Shown here one piece after another: positions 44,911-54,499 of a DNA stretch of 64,000 nt. This DNA comes from Sulfurimonas sp. GTDB taxonomy: Bacteria > Campylobacterota > Campylobacteria > Campylobacterales > Sulfurimonadaceae. The stretch spans positions 1 through 64,000 of the forward strand of contig JAQTZE010000011.1 of the NCBI GenBank assembly GCA_028687935.1, in the 5' to 3' direction. The first letter of the stretch is position 1; each line of letters opens with the position of its first letter. The notes beneath the pieces are model-generated. The model was not told the origin of the DNA. It ran no database searches and saw only the letters and a list, made by a program, of their open reading frames with translations. The position numbers and the translations under genes were made by a program.

Positions 44911-47900
44911 TTACTTCTTTATTGGCTTCACATTTAATAATTTGTCACGATTAAATGATGCCCAGATAATAATGACAGCTATAACACTAATAGCATAGTA
45001 TATCCATACTGGAACAGGGACCGGGTCACCTGCTGCATACGAATGTAAACCTGATAAGTAATAATTAACACCGAAGTATGTCATTATTATTGAAGAGTAT
45101 GCTACAACCGATACTGCATTAAAAATAAAGTTAGATTTTAAAACAGGGACAAAACGCATATGAGTCACAAATACATAGACTAATATACTAACAAGCGCCC
45201 ACGTCTCTTTAGGATCCCAACCCCAGTAGCGTCCCCAAGACTCATTCGCCCAAACGCCACCAAGGAAGTTTCCAATACTCAGCAGTGACAATCCAACAAT
45301 CATCGACATCTCACTAATACGTGTTGATTCTAAAATATTTACACTTAGCTGCTCTCTTTTACTCTCATTGCTCAGCATTATGTAGAAAATCAGCGAGACA
45401 AAACCAAGTAATGTACTCAATCCTAAAAATCCATAACTTGCTGTAATAATAGATACATGTATAGTAAGCCAATAAGACTTTAGAACTGGAACCATACTTG
45501 TAATCTGAGGGTCTAGCCAACTTAAGTGTGCAACAAAAAGAGTTACCCCCGCAAAGATAGCTGTAGTAGCAATTGCAAGTTCAGAACTCTTTGCAAAGAG
45601 AATACCTGCAAAGACAATTGTCCATGAGATATAAAGCATAGCTTCATAACCATTGCTCCATGGTGCATGACCGGCAATATACCATCTTAAGCCTAAACTA
45701 ATTGTATGTGCTATAAACGCAAGTACTAAAACAGCAAATATTATTTTCATGATCGTTACTATATTTAAAGTTGGTTTTGCCAATCGAATAAATATAAGGG
45801 AGAGAAGTATAAAACCTGCTATAAGATAAATTGGAAATAATCTATCAAATATTTTTAAATTATTATAAATCATTTCAGCCTTAATAATTGTTGAATCTGG
45901 AATGATTGCTTTTCCATACTTATACTGAAACTCTTTAATAGCATCTATGGCTTTGTTTGCACCATCCCAATCATCACTTTGTAAACCTTTACTCAAACCA
46001 ATCGAGTTACCCTTTAACAAAGCGAGAACTTCATGTGATAATTCTGGAGGAAAACTTTTAAGAGCTTCTTCTGGATAGTACCATTTATTATTTTCGTCTC
46101 CTTGAAGAGGAAAAACGCTCATAAAACGACCTGAGTAGACCATGTATGCAACATTAACTCTCTCATCTACCTTAATAATCTCTTTGTCATATTGATCTCT
46201 TAGTGCTGCTCTTTTACGCAGCGCTTCTTCTGCCAATGGAGCAAAGATATATGCTCCATGCTTATCAAAAGCTTTCGAAAATGAAAACATTTTTTGAGAT
46301 TCATCCATACCAAGTAATTTTTTAACTTTTGGATGAGTCGTTTTAATCATATCAATATTTTTCCACAAATCAGGGTTAGTTGCCATTCCTAATATTATTT
46401 GGTTATGGTTGAGACCAAACATACTGTCGCTACCTGTTATTTTGTTTAACAAATCAATCGCATGCGTATCTAATGGTTTTATTCTTCCATCAGGACCTTG
46501 AACTAACATAGTTGCATAATGGTTCGCATGGTTTAAATCAATTTTTTGATTTTCTGCTATAGGCGAAGCTAACAAAGGTTCACTTGTAAAAAGTGTTGCT
46601 ACTATCGCCATAGCTGCAAAAACACCAGCTTTATATTCATACTTAGAACGAGCAAGTTTTCCAAAACGACCATTAGGATTAAAAAGATTTAAAAACAGTC
46701 CTAACCCAAGAAGTATATATCCTAAATAAGTTGGCCATTTTCCAGGGTCATGATTTACAGACAAAATTGTTCCTTGTTCATCTTTATCGTATGATGATTG
46801 GAAGAATAAATATCCCCCATAATCAAGTGTATGATTCATATAAACTTTATGTTCTCTTTGAATAAGATTTGCTTTATCAATCAATGTCACATGACTTTCA
46901 TATGATGATGGGCTCATAGAACCGGGATATTTTAGTAATATAAAGTCGCGTAATCTTAATGAAAATGGCAACTCAATAATCTTAGCACCCCATTCAAGTG
47001 ATATCTCAGTATCTCCTATCTTAAGAGTTTCCGCATAGCCTTTATAGCGTTTTCCATTGCCCATCAAGGCAACTTCTCTATGCTCTCCATCATATGCAAC
47101 ATCGACTACCAATGCAGATATAGATTGCATTTTCATCTCCATTTTCATACTTTTTTTATACTCTTCTTCGCTAATAACTTCAGCTTTACCCTTGTTTATA
47201 ACTTCTTTTGTTACCAATTGAATTCCATTGATGTCGTACATACGTCTTTCATCAAACTTATACATTTCTCCTCTTTCGTATACACCCTTGGTATTATCAA
47301 TCATCTGTAGCCAGTTAATTGAGACATTTGATACAAAGAATATACCATTCTCATCACTTACTAATCTAAGAATAGGTTTGTTATTAGTTGTAGGTTCCTT
47401 GTCAAAGTAAACTGCCAATGGTCCTACATCAAGCACTTCTCCACTTTTTAGAACATATTTTTCAGGTCCCTGAGGTGTAGGAATAACAAAGACTACTATT
47501 GGTACTCCATTAGGGTCTTCAACAGCTGTTTTAGCAGCTTTATCTATAAACTTTTTATATGTAACAACTAAGTTCTTTCCATCAACTTCAAGAGTATTGC
47601 TAAAATCTCTTCCGCCAAGTTCTGAGACATACACTATATCTTCTCTATAAAATTCTTGAGAAGCTTTCTTTGCATTTATCTGCAAAAAAGCATCTGATGA
47701 GAGCATACGGTTCTCTGTTTCACCTTCACGAATATGCATAACCCCTTCATAACCATAATAACGAGTCACTCCAGAACCAATTAAAATAACTAGAAATCCA
47801 GTATGAAAAATAAAAGTTGGTATTTTTTTTAGAGTATAAAGCTTATATCTAATTATATTACCCACCAAACTAATTCCAAGAAGGACTTGAATAGCTTCAA

Positions 47901-48057
47901 ACCATCTGCTACTGTAGATAAGTGCCCATGAAGTATTGACCCCATAATCATTTTCTACAAATGTTCCTACTGCACTTGCAACTGCAAACGCAAGAATCAA
48001 AATCACCATTAATTTCATTGAAATTAAAAATGACCACACTCTACTTATAAGTGACAT
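44911..48057 (-). CDS. ccsBA: Fused ResB-CcsA cytochrome c synthetase (CcsBA)
   Basis: A 1048-residue system II heme lyase that exports heme and ligates it to CXXCH motifs in the periplasm. The N-terminal ResB-like half has membrane helices near 10-35 and 50-100 and a large periplasmic domain. The C-terminal CcsA half has the WWD signature WGRYWGWDPKETW about 95 residues from the end. Fused forms are typical of Campylobacterota. It is encoded downstream of the cytochrome cluster and probably matures those proteins, which may also need lyase activity toward non-canonical heme sites. Confidence 0.93.
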   Translation of the reverse strand: MSLISRVWSFLISMKLMVILILAFAVASAVGTFVENDYGVNTSWALIYSSRWFEAIQVLLGISLVGNIIRYKLYTLKKIPTFIFHTGFLVILIGSGVTRYYGYEGVMHIREGETENRMLSSDAFLQINAKKASQEFYREDIVYVSELGGRDFSNTLEVDGKNLVVTYKKFIDKAAKTAVEDPNGVPIVVFVIPTPQGPEKYVLKSGEVLDVGPLAVYFDKEPTTNNKPILRLVSDENGIFFVSNVSINWLQMIDNTKGVYERGEMYKFDERRMYDINGIQLVTKEVINKGKAEVISEEEYKKSMKMEMKMQSISALVVDVAYDGEHREVALMGNGKRYKGYAETLKIGDTEISLEWGAKIIELPFSLRLRDFILLKYPGSMSPSSYESHVTLIDKANLIQREHKVYMNHTLDYGGYLFFQSSYDKDEQGTILSVNHDPGKWPTYLGYILLGLGLFLNLFNPNGRFGKLARSKYEYKAGVFAAMAIVATLFTSEPLLASPIAENQKIDLNHANHYATMLVQGPDGRIKPLDTHAIDLLNKITGSDSMFGLNHNQIILGMATNPDLWKNIDMIKTTHPKVKKLLGMDESQKMFSFSKAFDKHGAYIFAPLAEEALRKRAALRDQYDKEIIKVDERVNVAYMVYSGRFMSVFPLQGDENNKWYYPEEALKSFPPELSHEVLALLKGNSIGLSKGLQSDDWDGANKAIDAIKEFQYKYGKAIIPDSTIIKAEMIYNNLKIFDRLFPIYLIAGFILLSLIFIRLAKPTLNIVTIMKIIFAVLVLAFIAHTISLGLRWYIAGHAPWSNGYEAMLYISWTIVFAGILFAKSSELAIATTAIFAGVTLFVAHLSWLDPQITSMVPVLKSYWLTIHVSIITASYGFLGLSTLLGFVSLIFYIMLSNESKREQLSVNILESTRISEMSMIVGLSLLSIGNFLGGVWANESWGRYWGWDPKETWALVSILVYVFVTHMRFVPVLKSNFIFNAVSVVAYSSIIMTYFGVNYYLSGLHSYAAGDPVPVPVWIYYAISVIAVIIIWASFNRDKLLNVKPIKK

Positions 48058-48085
48058 ATTTTTCCTTTATATTCATTAAATCCAG

Positions 48086-48107
48086 CAGAATGTATTATAA
48101 CATTCTG
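48086..48107. terminator. Hairpin between the 183-residue gene and ccsBA
   Basis: An 8-bp perfect stem CAGAATGT/ACATTCTG with a six-base loop, preceded at 48131-48157 by a second, weaker hairpin (ACACATT/AATGTGT). No T-run follows on the minus strand, so it may attenuate or stabilise rather than terminate. Confidence 0.4.
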
Positions 48108-48154
48108 TAATATATTATTAAGTTTTACTTTAACACATTGTTGTTAAGCAATGG

Positions 48155-48706
48155 TTAATGTGTCGCTATTTTACCCTGTACATTTTCATCTGCCATATCA
48201 CTTTTCGGTTTATCTTTTTTAGGTTCTAGCGATGGTTGATGTATATTTTGATTTGGAAAGCTCTCTTCTTTTAGATTCTTAATATCAACTATAATCCATG
48301 TACCATTATGCTTTTCAAGTGTGTAGTGCATTTGATAAAATATATTCATCGGTTCTAATGCATAGTTTCTTTTCACTAAATCTGCATATCCAAATGTCCA
48401 GTTTTCCATAGTTCTAATTGTCGCATTGTCTTCATTATAAGCTATAGGAGAAAACCGCAAGTCATTGATCTGCGCAACCATGGCAAGATTACTAAACTTC
48501 CAAGAATCTGCCCAAACCATGAGCTTAAAAAATACATCTTCTGAAAGCATATCTCTTAGCAGCTGCGTATCACCGCTTTTTGTCATCTTAATGATGCCGT
48601 AGTTGTATTTAAGTAAAGTGTCTTTTATGCGTTTATCGTCATCGATATTTGAGTTCGCTATGCTTAATGTTGCAAAAAACAGTAGTATAAATAAAATTTT
48701 ATTCAT
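48155..48706 (-). CDS. Periplasmic NTF2-like protein
   Basis: A 183-residue protein with a signal peptide (about 1-17) and a fold pattern like NTF2/SnoaL domains: two N-terminal helices with LLRDMLSEDVFFKLMVW, then beta strands including WTFGYADLV, IFYQMHYTLEK and GTWIIVDIKN. The last ~35 residues are a Pro/Lys-rich polar tail. It follows the 693-residue cytochrome by 8 bases. A second, unrelated-looking NTF2-like domain is encoded at 53660-54409, so this fold recurs in the locus. Its role is unknown; binding or scaffolding is possible. Confidence 0.6.
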   Translation of the reverse strand: MNKILFILLFFATLSIANSNIDDDKRIKDTLLKYNYGIIKMTKSGDTQLLRDMLSEDVFFKLMVWADSWKFSNLAMVAQINDLRFSPIAYNEDNATIRTMENWTFGYADLVKRNYALEPMNIFYQMHYTLEKHNGTWIIVDIKNLKEESFPNQNIHQPSLEPKKDKPKSDMADENVQGKIATH

Positions 48707-48714
48707 ATCTCATC

Positions 48715-50796
48715 CTATGGCATCAAGTTGGCATCATAGCCACCATTATTTGAATTATGACACATACCACCGCCACCACAAGCTGGTGAATATGCATTGC
48801 CTGCAGTACCAACATCATTAGGATTATAAGGTCCTTTTTTCCAGCCTGTCATCTTCAGTGAATTTCCGCCATAGTTATATGGCGCCGGGAATGTTGAATA
48901 TCCTATTAGCCTTGATGTCGGCGAACCGTGGGGAATCACTAAATGGCACGTAACACAACTAAAACCTTTATTGGCCATTTGATTTCTCCACTTATCATGG
49001 GGATGCCTTATATCATGGCAATTTTTACACATGTTACCAGTATCTGTACCATTTTGAATATCATCCAATGTATATAGAGTAACACCGTCTGGCTTTTTCG
49101 GCCAATATTGATTCGCCCCTTTGAGAATATACTTCAAGTTTGAGCCATGTGGTCCTTTAGGATCTCCTCCAAGTTCATTATCCGCTCCATGACAATCAGA
49201 ACAGTACATGGTATTGAGTCCTGGGTTCTCTTTCCATGGTGTCAACAACTGAACCGCATTTAGTTCTCTTGGAGCATATGAACCTGTACGAGCTGACTGA
49301 TTGATTACTACAGGATGTCCGGATTTATTGTTAATATTCATCTCCCATGCTACATCGGTTAAGGGTGTAGTAAGATCACTATCTGAGACATGTCCTCCCG
49401 TATTGACACCCTTTACCGCATTCCCCATTCCCCAGTAAGAGTGGCATTTCAAACAAATCTGATACTCTTTTGTTGAAGATTCCAAAGTCTGAAAAGTTTT
49501 AGGCTGCGTCCATGCAGTAGGCCAAGACGGCTCTACTCCAGGGACACCCAGAAGCACATTTGATACTAAGTTTGTAGATGCTCCAGGAGCACCATACCAA
49601 GATCCATCGACAATATGTGTTCCTGCTTTGGCCTTATGTGGATTATGACAATCCATACACACCGCATGTTTATTTGTATCCCATTGCATACCTAAACCAC
49701 CATTTGGATCAGTTCTATCTCCACCAAAAAGTGCATCAAGGTTTGTATGTGCAGGAACTCCTCCACCCGGATTTACAGCTTCTGAAACTGGGTGCGTATA
49801 GAGTCTGCTTAACACAGACTGTATATCTTTAGCACCGCCTACACCGTGACATGCGGCATTGGCAATATCTGATGAGGCACCCTGAAAACAAGTTTGAGCC
49901 ATAATTTTTCTATTAAGATACGGTACTCCTTCTGCATTATGAGGTGTATGACAATTCACACAACCCAAATCAGACATCTTATCCGTTCCATATATCCCTG
50001 CAACACCGGATCCACTTTTATATACAGTAGCAGCAGGTGGTGAGTGATGAATACTCCCAACCCAATTAAGTTTATCATGACATGCCGTACATGTATTTAC
50101 AACATTTTGTGCGTGGTTTGCTCCAGTATCTACACGCAAAAACTTCTTGTTATCTTTGTGTGGATCATGACAGGATGAACATTCAACATACTGTTTTCCT
50201 CCGTATGTAAAAAGTTTTACCTGCGCATCTGCAGCCAATGTATTTTTAAGCTCAATTGTTCTACTGCCTAGATCAAAATTTTTGGTAACACCTGCTTTAT
50301 ACTCAATACCGACAGGATGATGCATTCTCAAATCAGTACCCAAAAATCCTACTGCCGTTGTCGGCATGGTGCCATCAGCTGCAACACCATTCATGGTAAT
50401 TAATGATGCACCGATAACCCCGTGAAGTACACTTACTGCTCCGATTGCTATCGTGCCATCATGACAACTCATACATTGACGAGACAAGGCACCAGGGGTA
50501 TCATTCGCTACTCCAAGATCTGATGCAACAGCTGGATAGCCCATTCTTTTCATATAATCACTATCATACATGGTATAGTTTGATGTAGGCATACTTCTAT
50601 TCCAGAGCGGTTTACCCGTTGTTTGAGACTGATGCGGTATGTGGCAAAAAACGCATACTTCTGTTTCTGTTTGCGCTTTTATGGGTCCCGATGTATTGCT
50701 TACGGAGAGGTTATGTTTTGTATTGACGATAGTAGCCGTAACAGGAACGCCACTGAATAAAAACAAGCTCAAAAGAGCCGTGATTATATACTTCAT
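48715..50796 (-). CDS. Large multiheme cytochrome c (10 canonical plus 2 atypical heme sites)
   Basis: A 693-residue exported cytochrome (signal peptide about 1-21). Ten CXXCH motifs are present, the first at C48-H52. Two further candidates are CX12CH (CFQGASSDIANAACH) and, near the C-terminus, CX5CH (CGGGGMCH). Residues about 23-245 are paralogous to the 242-residue tetraheme protein: KHNLS, CVFCHIPH, CMSCHDG, HHPVGIEYKAGV, YVECSSCHDPH, FLRV, then CTACHD. The rest is Gly/Pro-rich with widely spaced hemes, as in outer-surface cytochromes. It overlaps the NHL gene by 4 bases. It may be the terminal extracellular reductase or a filament cap; this is inference. Confidence 0.88.
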   Translation of the reverse strand: MKYIITALLSLFLFSGVPVTATIVNTKHNLSVSNTSGPIKAQTETEVCVFCHIPHQSQTTGKPLWNRSMPTSNYTMYDSDYMKRMGYPAVASDLGVANDTPGALSRQCMSCHDGTIAIGAVSVLHGVIGASLITMNGVAADGTMPTTAVGFLGTDLRMHHPVGIEYKAGVTKNFDLGSRTIELKNTLAADAQVKLFTYGGKQYVECSSCHDPHKDNKKFLRVDTGANHAQNVVNTCTACHDKLNWVGSIHHSPPAATVYKSGSGVAGIYGTDKMSDLGCVNCHTPHNAEGVPYLNRKIMAQTCFQGASSDIANAACHGVGGAKDIQSVLSRLYTHPVSEAVNPGGGVPAHTNLDALFGGDRTDPNGGLGMQWDTNKHAVCMDCHNPHKAKAGTHIVDGSWYGAPGASTNLVSNVLLGVPGVEPSWPTAWTQPKTFQTLESSTKEYQICLKCHSYWGMGNAVKGVNTGGHVSDSDLTTPLTDVAWEMNINNKSGHPVVINQSARTGSYAPRELNAVQLLTPWKENPGLNTMYCSDCHGADNELGGDPKGPHGSNLKYILKGANQYWPKKPDGVTLYTLDDIQNGTDTGNMCKNCHDIRHPHDKWRNQMANKGFSCVTCHLVIPHGSPTSRLIGYSTFPAPYNYGGNSLKMTGWKKGPYNPNDVGTAGNAYSPACGGGGMCHNSNNGGYDANLMP

Positions 50797-51815
50797 TTTG
50801 AACCCCTTTTTTTATCAGCGTCAAGCAGCTGAAAAACTTGCAATCGTTGGTTGTTTGTATCTGAAATATAAATAGTATCATCTTTGCTTATAGATATATC
50901 TTCTGGAAGTGCGAACTCACCATAGCCTACTCCATAATTGCCAAGTACCATCAGCAGCTCTCCGTTTTTATTAAAAATTTGTATATTATTAAACATTGCA
51001 TCACTTACATATATATTATTTTGACTATCAAGAGCTATTCCCCGTGGGCTTCCAAAATTTCCAATATTTTGACCTAGTTCACCAAACTTAAATAGAAAAT
51101 TTCCATCCTTATCAAGAATTTGAACGCGATGATTCATAGAATCTGAAATATATATTTTTCCATCATTCCCTATGTCAATAAAAGTAGGTCTGTTGAACGC
51201 TCCGTCTTGTGAACCATTTTGACCGATAGATTTAACAAATTCTCCCTTTAAAGTCGTAACATGTATCTGGCTTGCCAGGGCATCTACAATATAAAGATAT
51301 TTATCATCAGGACTCAATGCAATTCCAACCGGTCTCTGCATTACAGGCAGTGATATTGTATAGCTGTAATCTCCATCTTTCTCAAATACATATATTTTAG
51401 CCCGAACTGAATCTGAAACAAAAATATTTCCCTTAGCATCTGCAAGAACATCAATAGGATAAAGAAAAGTTTCCTTATCTGTCCCTCTAATGACAATATG
51501 CTCGTTATCTTTTTTATCAAAAATATGTAAAGCTTTGGAACTAGTATCTGTTACATAAACCCTTTCTTCATCAGTATGTATTCCAAAAGGTGAACTTATG
51601 ACAGGTTCTTCATCACCGATTACAAAATCATATACTTTGGAGAAAAAGCTCTTTTGCATCCCTAAATCTTTAAAATTATGAGCAGATGTAACATACTCTA
51701 TTCTAGGTTCATCCGGAGGGCAAGGCCAGACCAATTTTTGCATATCTTGCGCATAGAGACAATTGATACTGAGTAAAAATACACTTACTAAAACCAATCT
51801 ATTCATTTTTAACAT
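50793..51815 (-). CDS. NHL-repeat beta-propeller protein, periplasmic or secreted
   Basis: A 340-residue protein with signal peptide (about 1-22) and six NHL blades with motifs such as PFGIHTDEERVYVTDTSS, PIDVLADAKGNIFVSDS and PRGIALDSQNNIYVSDAMFN. Before the propeller comes WPCPPDEPRIEYV, a PPxxPxI element also present in the second NHL protein of this locus. NHL propellers are frequent companions of multiheme cytochrome clusters, possibly as assembly or docking factors. It starts 3 bases after the barrel gene and overlaps the 693-residue cytochrome gene by 4. Confidence 0.85.
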   Translation of the reverse strand: MLKMNRLVLVSVFLLSINCLYAQDMQKLVWPCPPDEPRIEYVTSAHNFKDLGMQKSFFSKVYDFVIGDEEPVISSPFGIHTDEERVYVTDTSSKALHIFDKKDNEHIVIRGTDKETFLYPIDVLADAKGNIFVSDSVRAKIYVFEKDGDYSYTISLPVMQRPVGIALSPDDKYLYIVDALASQIHVTTLKGEFVKSIGQNGSQDGAFNRPTFIDIGNDGKIYISDSMNHRVQILDKDGNFLFKFGELGQNIGNFGSPRGIALDSQNNIYVSDAMFNNIQIFNKNGELLMVLGNYGVGYGEFALPEDISISKDDTIYISDTNNQRLQVFQLLDADKKRGSK

Positions 51816-51818
51816 CCT

Positions 51819-53561
51819 TTAAAATTTACGCTCAAATCTTGCTTGTAAGGCATAACTGTTTCTACTTATGAGCGCACTATCCTCACCTGCAATTACTTTA
51901 CTATAAATATATCCAAGTGATATTTTTGTTTTTTGAGTACTATACGCTAAGTTATTATTTGCTCTATAGGTCATAATGTCATAAATCAAATCTGAATCAA
52001 CATTCATATCGCTTGTAAAAATTACTTTTGATCCAAATCTATATTTAAAACTCAAATCACCTTTTGGATTAAGGCGCTCTAATTTTGTCATACCATTCTC
52101 AACAGATGAATAACTAGCCCCAACTTTTGTTGTTAGCGTACCATTGATACCTATTTGTGAACTATTGCTAAGATAATCTTCAATAAGTATTGTATTGATA
52201 CTTCTATTCATAAAAACATCAAGATACCTAAGTTTAGATTCCTCTTTATAGTATGAGGTATTAAAATGATTTCTAACCAAAGAGTAGAGCATTGTCGTAA
52301 AAGTGAAGTCCGCATTATATCTTGCATCCTCTTCATCTAAAGTACTACTTGATTCGTTATATCCTACATTTATATTTGCTTGAGAATTGAGCGAGCTAAG
52401 GTCATGCGATAAACCAGCTCTTGCATAATATGTATATCTATTACTATTTGCAGAAACATTATTATCGCTCTTAAAAGTTCTCACATTGGCAGACAATGAT
52501 GAATTAATCCTTGTCTCTTTACTTATACTTTCTGAATAGTTAATGGCAGAACCTACACTCGAACTTTGAGTGGAAAGTATATCACTCGTTACAATACTAT
52601 GGTCTGCCTGTTGAGAAAGAGTTAAATTTTTTGTTATTTTATAAGCATACGCTTCTCTTAGAGTCATGCTTTCTGTAGTATTAAAACTATCTTCAATGTT
52701 AAAGCCATCTAAGCTTACTGACGCACTATGCTTAGTCTTTGGATCCCATCTTAAGTTAGCGTTTGCATATGTTGTTGATGAAGAGTAAGCCTCACTACCT
52801 CCAAATTCCTTCTCTCTATGGTAAGAGTATGTATCAAACGCAAATTCATCATTTATTTTCCATCTATACATAAGATTTATATTATCTTCTGTACTGTTTA
52901 TAGTCGTTTGAGTGGAATTTGTATAATTTCTTTGAACAATATCCTCAATATTGCTATAGTCTAGTTGAAAATTATAATTTTCTTCTTGTTTTCTAATAGA
53001 ATTACTATATGTTTTTGTATTTCTGTCTTCAAAATTTAAGAAACTTTCATATTGGGTACTCATATCTGTTGCGCTATAGGTGTAATCAAAAAAATTAAAA
53101 TCGATCGATCCGGAGATACCTTTTGACTCAGAACTATTTAAAGATCTAATAAGGCCAGCTTCATATACAACAGAAGTTGGTCTGTCACTTTTTTCTGCAT
53201 ATATTCTAAATGGCATGCTACTATCTCTTAAAAAATTGAAATCCACCTTATAGTCTTGACTTTCAACTTTTATTTTTGATGCTTCATCATTAAACTTTGT
53301 ATCTACATCTTCGTATCGTAAAATACCCATGAGTGAGTAATCCAATAGTTTTGGATTATATATATTTCCTCTATATCCAAGTCCATACTCTTGCACAAAC
53401 TTATTCTCTGAGCTCTTTGACTCATCACTCTCATATCCATTTGATAAATAACTTAGTCCTAATCTCCCCTCAAACCCTCTATCCTTATATACAGATGAAG
53501 ATGCAAATAATCCGGGTGCTTCGGGAATTCTTGCATATGAATCTTGTGATTTTTTTAACAC
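51819..53561 (-). CDS. Large outer-membrane beta-barrel, conduit candidate (5' end frameshifted)
   Basis: From the GTG at 53561 this is 580 residues of repeated amphipathic strands ending in a C-terminal phenylalanine (ALQARFERKF), a classical barrel signal. It has no signal peptide. Its frame stays open upstream through a Ser/Glu/Lys-rich linker to the A10 tract at 53701-53710, where a one-base change joins it to the exported protein of 53660-54409. The natural product is therefore probably one protein of about 880 residues: signal peptide, NTF2-like domain, linker, barrel. Between NHL and cytochrome genes it is the best candidate for the porin of a porin-cytochrome conduit. Confidence 0.75.
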   Translation of the reverse strand: MLKKSQDSYARIPEAPGLFASSSVYKDRGFEGRLGLSYLSNGYESDESKSSENKFVQEYGLGYRGNIYNPKLLDYSLMGILRYEDVDTKFNDEASKIKVESQDYKVDFNFLRDSSMPFRIYAEKSDRPTSVVYEAGLIRSLNSSESKGISGSIDFNFFDYTYSATDMSTQYESFLNFEDRNTKTYSNSIRKQEENYNFQLDYSNIEDIVQRNYTNSTQTTINSTEDNINLMYRWKINDEFAFDTYSYHREKEFGGSEAYSSSTTYANANLRWDPKTKHSASVSLDGFNIEDSFNTTESMTLREAYAYKITKNLTLSQQADHSIVTSDILSTQSSSVGSAINYSESISKETRINSSLSANVRTFKSDNNVSANSNRYTYYARAGLSHDLSSLNSQANINVGYNESSSTLDEEDARYNADFTFTTMLYSLVRNHFNTSYYKEESKLRYLDVFMNRSINTILIEDYLSNSSQIGINGTLTTKVGASYSSVENGMTKLERLNPKGDLSFKYRFGSKVIFTSDMNVDSDLIYDIMTYRANNNLAYSTQKTKISLGYIYSKVIAGEDSALISRNSYALQARFERKF

Positions 53562-53659
53562 AACTGTGGCTTTAGAAGAGGTATCAATTTGTTCAGAGCT
53601 TTCTTTTTTACTCTCAGAAGTTTCTTGTTTGCTTTGAGAACTCTTATCAAGTTCATCAG

Positions 53660-54409
53660 TTAAGAGAGTATCATTATGCTCTGGAGGTTGGGGTGCAAGC
53701 TTTTTTTTTTACTACTATCTAATACTAAAGAGTCTGTTTTTAGAAATTCAAGCTCTTTTAGACTTTTATCAATATATGGCATAAGAAGTAAAGACTTTTT
53801 ATAAGCGCCCTCTTCCCAGGCTTCTTGTGTTATTTTACACTCTGTTTTTGCTTTATCACAGCTGACATGTAAAGTTTTATATCCCTTATCACATCTTGTG
53901 CCTGTAGTATATTCCTGATAAAATTTGATAATATAATTATTCTCATCTATTTTTTTAGAAACCGGATCTGTAATAATAGTTGAAATAGAATCGGTGTTAC
54001 TAAATATTTTCTGTTTTCTATCTGGCCACAAACTATTATTGATAAAAGAGTTATCATAATGCGAGGCGTATGTTTCAAATTCTCGAGACTCCCAGCTCTT
54101 TTTCCAAGAGTCTAAAAAATCGTTTAACTTTACATCTATTGTATCAAATACGCTGCTCTTCAACTCTAAGAGCAGCTCTCTCGCCTCTTTTTGTTTATTA
54201 TTTTTAATCATCTCACATGCATTATAGTAACTCTCAAGTATTTCTTGCAAGTCTTGCGTTTTTATAGGTTTTTTTAAACCAGAGTTTTTAAATAAACTCT
54301 CATTGCACTCTTCTTTTTCTATTGTCGACGCTACTGTTTTATGCTCATTCTCCATGGCTGAGAGAGTTAAGAGTGTAAATAATAGAATAAGAAAAAGCCT
54401 AAGCATCAC
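53660..54409 (-). CDS. Exported NTF2-like domain protein, probable N-terminal part of the barrel protein
   Basis: A 249-residue frame with signal peptide (about 1-18), a helical segment (about 45-85, with NKQKEAREL) and an NTF2-like domain (about 95-200: FLDSWKKSWESREFETYASHY, then IKFYQEYTTG and CKITQEAWE). After DSSKKK it runs through the A10 tract into 16 residues that look out of frame (SLHPNLQSIM). With one more A the frame continues as KLAPQPPEHN into the barrel. It is therefore likely not an independent gene. It lies 90 bases after the peptidyl-prolyl isomerase. Confidence 0.7.
   Translation of the reverse strand: MMLRLFLILLFTLLTLSAMENEHKTVASTIEKEECNESLFKNSGLKKPIKTQDLQEILESYYNACEMIKNNKQKEARELLLELKSSVFDTIDVKLNDFLDSWKKSWESREFETYASHYDNSFINNSLWPDRKQKIFSNTDSISTIITDPVSKKIDENNYIIKFYQEYTTGTRCDKGYKTLHVSCDKAKTECKITQEAWEEGAYKKSLLLMPYIDKSLKELEFLKTDSLVLDSSKKKSLHPNLQSIMILS
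53701..53710. repeat. A10 homopolymer at the joint of two gene halves
   Basis: Ten T on the plus strand (A on the coding strand). Ten A end the upstream frame early; eleven or eight A would fuse it to the outer-membrane barrel. Tracts of this length are prone to slippage in replication and transcription, and also to sequencing error. Confidence 0.8.
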
Positions 54410-54499
54410 ATATTTACCTTATTATTCTAAGAGAACAGTTATTGCGCAAATAAGCCAAACGCGATATACAAGCAACATGAAATACAACATAATTAAAAC

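Noticed and set aside
44911-48057. Reading ccsBA as two genes (resB and ccsA)
   Set aside because: The frame is continuous for 1048 codons with no internal stop, and fused CcsBA is the usual form in this lineage.
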